From the NCBI RefSeq assembly GCF_003597395.2, contig NC_133771.1, forward strand, positions 127,416,850 through 127,480,849: DNA of 64,000 bases. The letters run 5' to 3'. Origin of the DNA: Chelonoidis abingdonii. Taxonomy: Eukaryota > Chordata > Testudines > Testudinidae. The notes below the pieces were generated by a model. That model was given only the letters and a program-made list of their open reading frames with translations. It ran no database searches and was not told the origin of the DNA. Shown here piece after piece: positions 35,931 to 47,101 of this stretch. Both the position numbers and the translations under genes were made by a program. How positions within the stretch are numbered: the stretch's first letter is position 1; every line of letters starts with the position of its first letter.

Positions 35931-38619
35931 AATGAAACACACACAGCAACTTTCTCAGAAAAGTTAAAAAAAAAATTATCAGGGAGGAGAAAACTGCATG
36001 ATCTCAGGGAGACTGACATTTTAGCATACTCTGTAAATCCCATGCATACACTAAAAATAAACACAAATAAATAAAATTAATTTCTACCTTTTCATGTTGA
36101 AAAGATACAGACATCATCATGTTAATCAACATGCAGCTGTTCTGTTAACCCAGCCTTGCAGAAAAAGAGTCTCTCCACCTCAATACCAGCTGCAAAGGAG
36201 AGAAGGAGAAACTCATTCTTCTCCAAACCTCTTTCACCCTAGCGACTTTCAAAGTATAAATGTGACCATGATAAAGCCTTTATCTAAATATCAATATTAA
36301 AAAAACAAATAATAATGGTGCAAAACAGGAAAAGGAATTAAAGAAATGTGCTAATGCCACATGAAGACTGCACAGTTAAAATCAAAATACAAAGAAATGC
36401 AAATATTGTTGGCAACCAATTGCAAGCCCCACTAGTCTGCATATGGCTGAAACTGCCCAGACACAGGGCTGTGTATGGACAAGCCTAGCATTCAGAGGAA
36501 GGGAGTTAGCTACTACTCCAGAGCAAGGAGGTGCAGAAGGGAGAATCCATTTGCCTCTTTGCCAAAGGGGCCTTTCCATCCACAAGCAACCAGCTTCATA
36601 GGGGATGTTTCTATCCACTAGCTGTTCCTGAAACTGTTTTGTTACTGAAAGCATGGATCAGGGAACAAAGCCCTCCCTCCCCCAAAACTACCAGCCACAA
36701 ACTGAACCCAACAGGGAGAAATGGAGCCGTCAGACTCAACAGCAGTAGGAGAGGATCATCTGCAAGTCTCACCTATTAGGTCTCCCTTGCTTCAGAAGCT
36801 GAGAGAAGGCCAGGATTTGAGCAACCTAGGGATCTGTTCCACCAGTAAGAGATCACCTAGTGTTTCACCCTCACTCATAAGACTGAGCTTTCAAAGGAGG
36901 ACGTTGTTTGGATTCCCAGAATAAACCTTTTTTCCTTTAGGAGCTTCTTGCAGGCAGAGACCTTGCTAGTGCACAGCTAAGCCATCACCAGACACATGCT
37001 CACTGAACTCCCCAACCCTGCAACAACTCACTCCCAGTGCCCCCACTGTATGCTTAAAGGGACAGGTCCCATTTATCTGATATAATGTATATAGCTACTG
37101 ACAAAAACACCACAACTAACATGCAAAATGATTACTAAATATAAAACAATATGAACTTGTTTCTAAAACAACTATTACAGGGACCTCCCATTTGCAGCTG
37201 AATATCTTTACAGTGAATAATGAGGTGGGGATATTTCACCTAGCTAATTAGGAAAGGGCTCTGGGGTAAGGAAAATCCTGTTCAGTGGGTGTCACAGCCA
37301 AGTGAGGGCACAAACGGGGTCAAAGGGGTGCACTGGCGCCATACCAAATACAAACAACCATCTGGCCTACAATGTCTATTTGATTATTTTATTGTTCAAA
37401 GTTACCTTTGTGCAGTCAGGCCTAGAGACCTAATACAAACTGAGCTGGCACCTGTGAACAAAATCTAGGATGGAATCCACTTGACTTTATATTCTGTGAG
37501 GCATTTTGATCTAGTTGTTAGAGGGGATGTTTTATTTGAGGGATAATCTGATTATTGTTGTAGGGTTCATTTGTTCATATATTTATCTGTTCCCTCAATT
37601 CCTCTGACTTTTCCTTTTACATTTACTCCTATCTTTACCCATTCCTTAATTTAATTCTATCCTTTCTGCTAATAAAATTGTTCCTTCTTTAAAATTGTTT
37701 GGTCCTCAATTAATTTTAATATTCATTATACATCCACTATGACCATCAGGACATAAATTTATTCATCTGTCCACTAGGTACACAGAATCAAATTTAGCTC
37801 CAGCAACTAGCCAGTCATGGACTGACACCTATCATGAGCCCAAGAAGTTGAAAAAAATGTAAGGTCCATTAGTCCAAAGCTGGAACACAGAGTCTCTGGA
37901 AGAAGCAAATGCACTCTACCATCCCTAGAAAGGGGCTACACACAAAATATTTTCCACACGGCATTTATCTGCTATTTCCACCCCCTGGTTAAACCTATAG
38001 CTAAACATTTTACTGACTGATGTAAATTATATCCAGTAAAACACACTAAATATGCAATATGATCAAGTCAATACTGCTATTAGAAATTTAACTCTTGCTT
38101 TTCCTGGCTTTTTCCCCTTTTAACCACAATCACATTTTATTACATCCATGTTTGGCATTTAATAGACAATATTATAGCATGCCTGGCTCTATCAAACATG
38201 ACCCAACTGGCAAAAATAAAGGAGGACTCAGGGAGGGGGGGGCACTAAGATCCAGGTGGTGCCTCCCACCTCCCACTCCAGCTATGTGGCTTTGGGGGAA
38301 AATTGCAGAGAGGAGCCAGCCACACACTCCAGGGTGGCAGGCAGGAACAGAGGCAGTCAAAGCAGGGATCGCTTTAGTCCTTTCAGTCAAAACTGTAAAC
38401 AGTTTGAGTTCCTCTGCCATGTGCCAATTGGCAGTTTACTTCACCTCAGCATCACACCACACCTGCCTCTCCTTACCCGGTTCTCCTCTACCTTGTCCCC
38501 CTCAATACCCTTCCCTTCCTTTTTATTTTCCATTTAGCTGATCGCCTCCTAACTAAACCCACCTTCCAAAATATTATTAGAACTAACACGCCGTTTGCCA
38601 CCACTTCATTGTTCATTCT
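35931..38619. other. No supported gene or named repeat
   Basis: The longest frame is 148 codons (38095-38541, plus), overlapped by an 82-codon minus frame and a 93-codon plus frame. None has recognisable domains. A CPu-rich patch lies at 38220-38300. Mostly AT-rich elsewhere. Confidence 0.5.
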
Positions 38620-38725
38620 GAATGTGTCTCTCTCCTGTCTATTTAGATTGTAAGCTCTTCAGGGCATGGACCACCTATTACTCTGTGTTTGTACAGTGCC
38701 CCATTCTTGATTGTCCCTTAACACT
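38620..38725 (+). repeat. L2-like LINE 3' tail fragment
   Basis: TTTAGATTGTAAGCTCTTCA, GGGCATGGACCACCTATTAC, TCTGTGTTTGTACAGTGCCC. This is the widely distributed L2-type 3' end (compare 54800-54931). Confidence 0.75.
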
Positions 38726-39015
38726 TCTTATCGTAATCCTCCCTATGAGCACCATCATAGATAAATTGCACAAACCTGTTCCAATGAGGTAGTCACCTGC
38801 AGGGGAATGCAGGAGATGTTTGCACAGCCACCAGCCCTAGGAGTCAGATCATCAAGAGAAGCACCTCAGTGTCAGAAACTCCCCAGAGAATGTGCATATT
38901 CTATAAATCCCCCAGCCTCCTAAACATGCCCTCTCTCCCAGCAGCATTACCCACTTCTGAGATCGTCCGCCAACTATGTCGAAGGGGTCCACAGACAGTT
39001 TTTGTTAACATAGAA

Positions 39016-39138
39016 CAGTGATTTTCAACCTGTGGTCTCTGAACTCCCAGACTATGTCTAAAATTTCCAAAGAGGGAACCCCACTTTCATTCAACATTTT
39101 TTAGGGATCTGCAAATGAAAAAAGGTTGAAAACTACTG
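39016..39138. mobile_element. hAT-type miniature element, 123 bp
   Basis: The left end CAGTGATTTTCAACCTGTGG and right end AAAAGGTTGAAAACTACTG are inverted repeats (CAGTxxTTTTCAACCT). GGTCTCTGAACTCCCAGAC and 'tttagggatctgcaaatg' in the interior also fit this known amniote pattern. Flanking octamers do not match convincingly. Confidence 0.7.
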
Positions 39139-40274
39139 TTGTAACCAAACTTGTATTCCATCTGTTATTCTCCACAAACCTTCACTTTTGAGGGTCAGAC
39201 CTAAACAAAAGTACCAACCAGAAGCATCTTCTAATGAGTAAGTATTTGAGCTCATTCAGTGAAAGACTGTTTTGAAGATAGAATTTCCGAGTTTAATCTT
39301 AAGATTCTGCACGCATGCCTTCAGGTGCCTTCTGTAGGTAAAGGTCATCAAGGCTAGATAAAGAGAGAGTGTCACTAATGATGAATTAGTCCTTAATACC
39401 TTTGATTTCAACATGTTATTTTGAATTCAAGTATGTGATATATTTGTCATATCTTCAAGAAGTACAACAAAACTCTTCTTCTTCCTGGCTTTAAATCATG
39501 CTTTGAAAGGCCAAGAGCCACGTTCCTTCTCCTTCCTAGCGCAATGTTTCAGCAATGTAACAAAATCCAAAGAAACATATTATGACAGGTAATCATTTGC
39601 AAACACACAACTCTTTCAACATCTGCCATGTTAGGCTTCATTTTATACCATCTGTCTCAGCAATATAAATTGTGCTTGACTTCAGAGGTGCTCTGTTCAG
39701 TACAGTGAAGAAAAACAATCATGACAACTGAAAAATAAAGCACAGTATGGGGGGAGCTGGAAATGTAAAAGCTGTTTGCTTTTTCCTAGCTTTCTTCTAA
39801 AAGAGTAACAGGATTATGTTAGTTTTCTTGTCTTCTTTAAAGAGCAAAGCATTGCCACTGGAAGAAAAGTGACAACAATCACATTTTCCTGAGAGGTGCC
39901 AAACAAACTGAAGCCTTTCAAAAAAAAAATCCCCTTAAACAGCTGGACAAAAAAAATACAATTTAGTTCAGCACACCCAGATGAATTATGTCACTAGAAA
40001 TTTCCTGCTGCAAGAGGTTTGTTCTTTTTCTAAAAAACAAGAGGCTACATTGCATGCAACCTAAAAAAACAGCAACTGAAAAACAGGCACTCAAGACTGA
40101 ATTAATGGGGGGAAGACACCACATGTGGCATTACTACATCATCCCCATACATTTTATAATTAATTGCTTTGCCTTAATTTCCTTTTATATACACCTTCAC
40201 GTTATGCTCCAAAATGTATAACTGTAAAAATTCACTCTGGACTGAAGCTTGACAACTTAATACTCAAAGTGCTC
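39139..40274. other. AT-rich DNA with no supported gene
   Basis: The 77-codon frame at 39988-40221 is unrecognised. The region leads into the duplicated segment at 40275. Confidence 0.5.
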
Positions 40275-40369
40275 TGGAATTTTTGTTGTTATTTTAAGAC
40301 AAAAAGAGGTCATATTTTAAATCTACTTACAGCTTACACAGGAATGTTAAAACACTGAAATGTACTGTC
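40275..40369 (+). repeat. 95-bp direct duplication, copy 1
   Basis: Identical over 95 bases to 40426-40520. The offset is 151 bp. Both copies start TGGAATTTTTGTTGTTATTT and end AAATGTACTGTC. See copy 2 for the assembly context. Confidence 0.98.
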
Positions 40370-40425
40370 ATTATTTCCAGTGGGTTTGGGGGAGGAGTTG
40401 TTGCATTTGTTTTTCCAAATGGCTT

Positions 40426-40520
40426 TGGAATTTTTGTTGTTATTTTAAGACAAAAAGAGGTCATATTTTAAATCTACTTACAGCTTACACAGGAATGTTA
40501 AAACACTGAAATGTACTGTC
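40426..40520 (+). repeat. 95-bp direct duplication, copy 2, abutting an N
   Basis: Exact repeat of 40275-40369, ending at the base before the single N at 40521. Perfect identity ending precisely at an unresolved base suggests two contig ends that overlap but were not merged. A real recent tandem duplication is the alternative. Confidence 0.98.
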
Positions 40521-40521
40521 N
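40521..40521. other. Single ambiguous base (N), probable assembly join
   Basis: The only N I noticed in the window. It directly follows the second copy of the 95-bp duplication. Confidence 0.9.
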
Positions 40522-40735
40522 ACTATAACACTAGATATGGTTCCCTACCTTGCAGTGGATAGCACACCGGCAGATGGCTGCAGGAAAAGGGGGGGTGGGG
40601 GGCCTCTGCTCAAGCACATTAGTCCGTATCTACACTATAAACTGCAGGATCAAGATCTCTATAAGCAATCAATCCTTCATAATAAAATTTAACTGAATTT
40701 CTTTAGGTAGGAATGGGTAAATGGTTCAGTTAAAA

Positions 40736-41044
40736 CAGGGGTAGGCAACCTATGGCACGTGTGCTGAAGGCGACACGCAAGCTGATTTTCAGTGGCATTC
40801 ACACTGACCAGGTCCTGTCCACCGATCCAGGGGGCTCTGCATTTTAATTTAATTTTAAATGAAGCTTCTTAAACATTTTAAAAACCTTATTTACTTTACA
40901 GACAACAATAGTTTAGTTACATATTATAGACTTATAGAAAGAGAGCTTCTAAAAATGTTAAAATGTATTACTGGCACGTGAAACCTTAAATTAGAGTGAA
41001 TAAATGAAGACTCGACACACCACTTCTGAAAGGTTGCCGACCCG
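40736..41044 (-). mobile_element. hAT-type non-autonomous element, 309 bp, with perfect 8-bp TSD
   Basis: The left end is CAGGGGTAGGCAACCTATGG and the right end AAAGGTTGCCGACCCG, an inverted pair with the last two bases of the right end lost. AGTTAAAA occurs at 40728-40735 and at 41045-41052, a perfect octamer duplication. The interior is AT-rich (TTAATTTAATTTTAAATGAAG; TTAGAGTGAATAAATGAAGA). I recall this element in turtles and birds with the opposite orientation as reference strand. Confidence 0.9.
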
Positions 41045-41095
41045 AGTTAAAACAACTATTCTTGGAAATTCAGCAAAAAACCCTGAAACATATGT

Positions 41096-41217
41096 ATAAA
41101 GTTAAGCCTGCACTTAAATCTGTCCCTCTCCAGCAAAGCAATTGAGCATATGCTTAATTCTCATTGAATTTAATGAGACGTAAGCACAAGGTCAAGTGCT
41201 TTGCTGAATTGGGCATA
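41096..41217. repeat. Short foldback repeat (type alpha)
   Basis: AAAGTTAAGCCTGCACTTAA, CCAGCAAAGCAATTGAGCAT, ATGCTTAATTCTCATTGAAT, then TTAATGAGACGTAAGCACAA and AAGTGCTTTGCTGAATTGGG. The arms are inverted around a decayed CATTGAATTTAATG centre. Confidence 0.65.
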
Positions 41218-41682
41218 GAGAAAGAAAAGAAGATTGATAAGGTCCTAACATGGCAGCTGCTTCTTCCAATGTCCCAGTGACCCTCCAATGGGCCTGGCTT
41301 GTCTCCCCACACACCTTGTTTGCAAACTTGCTTGCTAGGCATAGGTTACTTCTTAGTTAACATTTAGTGTGCTTTGTAATCCGCTGTGCACTGTAGTTAA
41401 GTTTCAATTCAGCTGAAGCAGGGCACATCAAAGTTTACACAGCACCCACATACTATAGTGACTAATTAAATTTCCCAGCTAGAGTAAATTAATTAAAGCT
41501 ACATAAGAGGCAGACAGACATCCAGAGTGGATGGCCTCTTTCCTAGTCTAGCCCCATCTTAAAACCCAAATGTTTGCTGGCACAGCGATAATTTTTCCTG
41601 TGAAATGACCACTTAAAACCAAAGTTCATAAGGATATGGTTAAACCTGATTTAAAAGATGTCTTCTAGAAAATGATTTTGGG

Positions 41683-41850
41683 TAAAATTTTCAGAAGTTC
41701 TGAAAATGACCAAGGACCCGTATTACCATTTTCTAAATGACCTGGGCATTCAGGAGCCCAAGTCCCACTGACTTTCAGTGAGACTTGGACTTTTAAGTAC
41801 CTGGGTCCCTTTAGAAAATGGGAGTCAGGCTCTTCTGAAAATTTTACCCA
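41683..41850. repeat. Foldback repeat with long inverted ends (type beta)
   Basis: The left end GGGTAAAATTTTCAGAAG is inverted at the right end as CTTCTGAAAATTTTACCC. The inner CCCAAGTCCCACTGACTTTC is symmetric with AGTGAGACTTGGACTTTT. Almost the whole 168 bp folds on itself. It is the most complete member of its type in the window and encodes nothing. Confidence 0.8.
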
Positions 41851-41969
41851 TGGTCATTTTTTTAAAAATTATTTTTATTTTAAAAATTGATGTAAATATG
41901 GAGGTGCTATAATGAGTTCTCTTTTCTACCTAACTAATGAAATACAATCATTATGTATAAGTCATATTT

Positions 41970-41997
41970 TTGTTTGTTTGTTTGTTTTTGTTTTTTA
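41970..41997 (+). repeat. (GTTT)n simple repeat
   Basis: Five or more TTTG units, then TTTTTGTTTTTT. Confidence 0.9.
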
Positions 41998-42283
41998 ATC
42001 TATGCTTCCTTTCAGATATTATAATATTCTTAACACAAAAAAATCAATATTTTAATGATAGTCCAGACTGGCCCCAGGCAACATATTCCTGTTTTAAGAT
42101 GTAATTTTATTCATTTTATGTGACAGTCCCGAATTTATTTATATATATTAAAATAAATATATTTAAAAATCTACTGCTTGGGTCAGTCAATTTATTTTCT
42201 CCAGATTATTTCCTTTAAGTAAACCAGATTAATTAATACATTAATTGAACTAAAGCAGAAAGGAAGGCTGGTCCAGAGTTTAC

Positions 42284-42366
42284 AGTGTTAGCTGGGAGAC
42301 TGCAGTCCAACTCCATCCTCTGCCACAGACTCCCCACTGTGACCTTGGTCAAGACGCTTAGAGTTT
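42284..42366 (+). repeat. MIR-like SINE, 5' part, interrupted
   Basis: TACAGTGTTAGCTGGGAGAC, TGCAGTCCAACTCCATCCTC, TGCCACAGACTCCCCACTGT, GACCTTGGTCAAGACGCTTA matches the MIR head and core. Continuity is lost at about 42366, and MIR-like sequence resumes near 42602 after a CR1 tail and a foldback repeat. Confidence 0.6.
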
Positions 42367-42403
42367 CCTTCCTTCCAACAATCCCCACTTCCTCCTATCT
42401 CTT
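42367..42403 (+). repeat. 37-bp exact dispersed repeat, copy 1
   Basis: The 37 bases starting CCTTCCTTCCAACAATCCCC and ending CTATCTCTT are identical to 43078-43114, 711 bp away. Sequence either side differs. Copy 1 sits at the break in the MIR-like SINE. Confidence 0.97.
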
Positions 42404-42420
42404 CCTGATTATTGGTGTTG

Positions 42421-42494
42421 GTCTACTTTGAGCAGGGGGTTGGACTAGATGACCTCCTGAGGTCTCTTCCAACCCTAATATTCTATGAGTCTAT
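42421..42494 (+). repeat. CR1 or turtle-SINE 3' tail
   Basis: TTTGAGCAGGGGGTTGGACT, AGATGACCTCCTGAGGTCTC, TTCCAACCCTAATATTCTAT. This is the conserved 3' end shared by turtle CR1 LINEs and their SINE partner. It nearly duplicates the tail at 43997-44071. Confidence 0.85.
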
Positions 42495-42594
42495 ATGTGA
42501 TTAAGTGATTTAAGAGCACAAGTCCGATGACTTTCATGGGAAAATAGTATCTTTCAAAAAGTAGGCGCTTTTGAAAATCCCACCTTTGGATTTT
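42495..42594. repeat. Short foldback repeat (type beta)
   Basis: TTAAGTGATTTAAGAGCACA, AGTCCGATGACTTTCATGGG, then AAGTAGGCGCTTTTGAAAAT and CCCACC. The plan matches 41683 with an eroded left arm. Confidence 0.55.
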
Positions 42595-42601
42595 CTGGCT
42601 A

Positions 42602-42690
42602 TCAGTTCCCTATCTCACAGGGATACTGTGAAGGTAAATACATTAAAGATTGAGTCACTCAGATACTACAGTAATGGGACCGGAGATGTA
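42602..42690 (+). repeat. MIR-like SINE, 3' part
   Basis: TCAGTTCCCTATCTCACAGG then GATACTGTGAAGGTAAATAC and ATTAAAGATTGAGTCACTCA follow the MIR 3' half. With 42284-42366 it appears to be one SINE split by later insertions. Confidence 0.6.
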
Positions 42691-42856
42691 CCCTAGACAA
42701 AGCTTCCATAGTGCCATGCCAAGAGGAAACAACTGTTACCTTAGATCATCCAGCTGACAGGTAAAGTTCACCTCCATGCAGTCTAATAGGAACAATTTAA
42801 ACCTCACTTTCAAAAGATAGATGTCACTAACTGCAGCTATCCAATATTTTTATAGG

Positions 42857-43546
42857 TGTCACAGAGCAGGGTTCCCTCACCCTGGATTTCTTGCTCCAAA
42901 TGGCCATCACACATACCAGTGGCAAGTTCAACACCACGTACTTTATTTACAATATATTTTGCAAGCGTTTGTTCCCCACAGCATAAGGCTTTTCCCCAAG
43001 CCTTTACCTACTACTAAGGTGGTGGGAGGGGGGGTAAAAGAGAGATATCACCTCTCGGAGATCCTGGACTTCTTAGCCCTTCCTTCCAACAATCCCCACT
43101 TCCTCCTATCTCTTTCTCTCTCTCTTTTAACCCTCCTCAGCTGCTGTGCTGTTTCTCTTTGTTGACTGGTTAATCATTTTGTAGTTAATCACTTATCTTG
43201 GCCCTTTGGTTCACATGGGGATACTTACCAAGTCCACAGAATGATGAGTCAGCTTTAGGCTACTCACAATGTCACAAGGGGATAAATACAAAGTCCACTA
43301 TAAGCTTGCTTCCAGGTTTTGCAATTCCCACCCTGTGTGTGATCTACAAAAATGAAGGAGGCAGGCTGCCATCTTTATTTATCTAAGTTTCTGATCTCTT
43401 GATTGGCTCTGTAGAAGTGGACACCTGGGTAGAACCCTATTCTGGTTATGGGTCTGTCCATATAAACTGGATTGCAGGATAGGGGCGCAAGCACGCAGTC
43501 CACAAACTCACTGCAGACAGCCTATTTTTCAGTCTCAGATCTGACA
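42857..43546 (-). mobile_element. Probable solo LTR (minus orientation), about 690 bp
   Basis: It begins TGTCACAGAGCAGGG and ends CAGATCTGACA, so the termini are TG...CA with TGTCA/TGACA inverted. On the minus strand an AATAAA (plus 42942-42947) lies about 90 bases before the 3' end, as in an LTR R/U5 region. No internal retroelement genes are adjacent. A 4-6 bp duplication was not found (flanks TATAGG and TCTTTT), so the boundaries are tentative. The second 37-bp repeat copy lies inside. Confidence 0.5.
43078..43114 (+). repeat. 37-bp exact dispersed repeat, copy 2
   Basis: Identical to 42367-42403. Here it lies inside the probable LTR and runs on into a TCTCTCTC tract absent from copy 1. 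Confidence 0.97.
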
Positions 43547-43927
43547 TCTTTTCCAGTAAATAAAATATAAATTACTGAATGCATAAACAGATGGATATTA
43601 AAAAAAATAACCCAAGCATGCTAGAAATGAAAACACTCATCAGAGTTATAACTCATGTGTCTAATCCCTAATATACACATTTATCTTAAAAGGACACTGT
43701 CAGGATGTTCTTTACAACTTTTTGAATATTTGTTATTAAATTCAGTGCTTGTGGAAATTGTTGGATTAACAGTTCTAGAGACTAATGTATCCACAGGGCA
43801 GATACAGCACCGAACAGAGTGCCAGTAAAAGGTTCCTCCCCACCAAACCAACGAAGTTTCTCAGATATGAACTAGAAGGCCACCATGGGGACAAAACAGC
43901 AGCACATCCCCCATCGCTCATTCAACC
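43547..43927. other. No supported gene or named repeat
   Basis: AT-rich stretch without recognisable features. Confidence 0.5.
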
Positions 43928-44072
43928 CATAGGCCTGCTAAACCCAGGGCTGTGAGTTCAATCCTTGAGGGGGCCATTTAGGGATTTGGGGATTGGTCCT
44001 GCTTTGAGCAGGGAGTTGGACTAGATCATCTCCTGAGGTCCCTTCCAACCCTAATAATCTATGATTCTATGG
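43928..44072 (+). mobile_element. Turtle-type tRNA-derived SINE with CR1-like 3' tail
   Basis: AACCCAGGGCTGTGAGTTCA then ATCCTTGAGG carries a Pol III B-box-like GAGTTCAATCC (43954-43964), the 3' half of a tRNA-like head. A linker (GGGGCCATTTAGGGATTTGG) leads to the CR1-type tail TTGGACTAGATCATCTCCTG, AGGTCCCTTCCAACCC, TCTATGATTCTAT. The A-box half is missing, so the copy is 5'-truncated and presumably inactive. Turtle Pol III SINEs sharing the 3' end of turtle CR1 are established knowledge; assignment to that group is from memory of the pattern. Confidence 0.85.
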
Positions 44073-47000
44073 TCTCTCTTACTGAGACTAACCACTCGAG
44101 TTCCAACCACAATATCAGGTGAAAGATAATTGCTTACTCATTTCACCCTTAAAAACTCTACATTAACATCTGTTTCCTTTAGAGGAAACTCCCCCCACAC
44201 ACACATATCTGTGTTTACATGTGTCCATCGCAGTTTGTCAATGCAAGGAGGACAGTAAGGTATTCATTTTAGACGCGATTACACTGTAGACATACCCTTA
44301 GGTCTTACAGCCTACTACCAATACAACTATTTTTGTAGCTATTTCTGCAGTCATCTAAACAATTCACAACAAATATAATTGAGTTTTGCCCATCCAACAG
44401 TTTTTTTCACAACACAATCTTTGCAAACTCTCAAACTCTAGCCATGTCTGTATTGCTGTGTTTTATGAAAATTTGGGCAGCTCTCCCAGTGACTCAGCAA
44501 GGTATATATAGTCTCCAGAGGACATGCACACTGAGTGGCATCAGCATCACATGATGCAATGCACTGTGGCAAGACCTACTGCACACAGAACTGGAAGGAA
44601 GGAGGACAAGCCAAATAGGTTGCACAGGCACAAACTAGGTAGCACTGTCCACACCATAAGACATTGATTACGGGAAGACAGTAGTGCAAGATTAGGCTTC
44701 TAGCATGGACAAAACATGGTTAGCAACTATAGTTACTAGTGAGTATTATTCATGTAGTGTGCAAACACAATGTTTAGAGGCAGCCATGCTACAAAGGGTT
44801 ACAAACTTGGTTAAAAGGGGTACTGTTGACAGGACCTGTAATGAGCTTTCAGTAACCAAGTAATGTTGAGAGACTAAGAAAGAAATATAATTCTGGTTCC
44901 CGAAGTACCAAAACAGAAAGAGACAAATTAGATTTGTGTGATTGGCATTGATTTGAGGACTTTAAACTTGAAAATACTTCAGTCTCAAGGATTTAAATAA
45001 TACAGCAAGTACAAGCAAAACAAAGAAAGGTCACTTCTAGTGAGTACAAAAAGGCAAATTTGCATTTAAGGATTGGAAAGAAGTGGGGAATCACAAGGTT
45101 AAAAAAGGGAAAGGAAACAATTCCATGTAGTGCTGCTGTCAATGATGCAAGAATTCTGATTTTAAAAATTGGCAGCAGGTAACTACTGCTTTCAGTTCTC
45201 ATTACTCAGAGAATCACACTATCTAGTACAGCTATTCAAATGCGGCAAAAACTTTTCCCCAAAACATTTGTTAAAATTCCAAATGACTATTTGGTTTGAT
45301 CATGTTCACGCTCCTTTTTTATTCGCTACTTGCAAATGTTTTTGTGCAGAAATTTTTCTTTGTACAAATGTTTGATGAACAGCTGTAGTTCCCATAAGTG
45401 TCTGTCAGATATGGACACAGAAGCAATGAGACACAAATACCAAAATATGCCTAAATGCAGACTCTTCAATTTAATTTAATAATTTATACCTAAATGGGGT
45501 AATCTCTTAGTAGGGTTCCTCTAGTGCAGACCTCAATTGGTATCAATGACTCGTGATTTAATACAAGTCTGAGGGTGGGTGTGAAGGCCATGCTGCCTCT
45601 ACACCTTCAGGCCTGCCAAGAGAGCTTGATTGGATGCCAGAGTCCTGATTCAGGAAGCCTACCCAACAGCTCTCACATTTGTCAGATATCCTTTAGCAGG
45701 TTCAATGCCTCCTACTATGCCCACATATCCAGACATCCAGATATGTATCTCTGGATTCATATTCACTCCTCATCATTCCTTATTATCTTTAAGCCAGGAG
45801 TTTCAATCAATCAAGAAGAAAAACATCGTGTGACTTAAATGACCAGTCTCACACCATAAATAACAAATTGTGGACACAAAAAGTGAATACCTCCTACGTT
45901 GAACACTGCCCATCCAGACTACCCTGCTAATACTTATGAATAACTAATATATTTACAAAAATCAGGACTGTTTTGTGAATGAAACTTGGGCACAGAAAAT
46001 GGGCTTGATTTGACCCCTTTATTATACATAGAATGATACTGGGTAAATCAGGTGCATATAGCAACTTTGTATATTCTGCAGCAAGTTAGCTCCAATGTTG
46101 ACTGCCATTGGGCAAACAGGTGCACTATCACTTCATTCTTCAATCCCCAAGGTCACCTTCTTAAAAGAGACATTTCATGCTCAGTCGAACTTTGGAAACA
46201 TGATTTAAACATATGTCAGTTCTCCTATGTATTTGCAGCTTTTTTCCTTACTTCCCAAAGTAGTGTTCAGATGAAGATAAATGAATTTTAACAGAAGTTT
46301 TCAATCTGTGGATCTGACCTGTACAGCAAATTTCTCAAGGATCCTTGGAAATCTCAGCTGCACTTAGGTAGGAGAGATTTTAATTTGGGATAATTTAAAA
46401 ACTGACTTACTTTGACTGACATTTAAACATGTTATTTATTTGTAACAGATGATTTTGTTCCTATTTGTAACATGAATTTGCCCCTTAGCTTCCAAGAATG
46501 ACCTCTCCTCTGCCTCTTTGATTGTGGTATAGGCAATGTCATCCCCTCAAGGATGGAATTCATCATAGGCAACTGACCAAAAGAAAGGTCCTAGGGCTTT
46601 TAACCATTCCTTTATTTTTTTGACATTTCAACCTGAGCTCTCTTCTCCCTTGAATTAACTGCCACAATCACTGCACGAAATCGTCTCCAAAAGGGTGATG
46701 CTGATCTGTAAGCATCTGCCAGAGATACATGGATATATAATTTATGGTACATGCTCCCCAAGTGTGGGTAGTTGTTCTGGCCCTAATTCCTTAAACCAAA
46801 CCACTGAGATTCTATAATAAAATCAAGCAAGGCCACAGCAACAATTGTTGGCGGAGGATGTTAAGAAGGCATCTTATGTTGAGGATCTTGACCTTTTAAG
46901 ACCACTGTGTATATTTATGTAAGCTTCTACTGTGAACATCATTTGGGTCATTTACCCTATATTAACCGGTACATTTTTAGAACTGAGCACAGTAGTAAGT

Positions 47001-47099
47001 TTAGTTACTTTATTAAAATATCACCAACACATTTCATGCCCCATCACATTGCAAAATCATTTGTACCGTTTCATGAAACAGTCCCATTCATCAAGATAA
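44073..47099. other. No supported gene; possible decayed hAT termini
   Basis: Frames up to 87 codons are unrecognised. CACTGTAGACATACCC near 44281 looks like one end of a small hAT element, but its partner end was not found. TTTTCAATCTGTGGATCTGA near 46297 resembles the end of the 39016 element family. Confidence 0.45.
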
Positions 47100-47101
47100 T
47101 A

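Noticed and set aside
44275..44670. Possible hAT element between CACTGTAGACATACCC and GTCCACACCATAAGAC
   Set aside because: The ends are in the wrong relative orientation or too degraded to be a pair, and no TSD is visible.
46288..46400. Possible relative of the 39016 hAT element (TTTTCAATCTGTGGATCTGA)
   Set aside because: Only one end is recognisable; the match is short.
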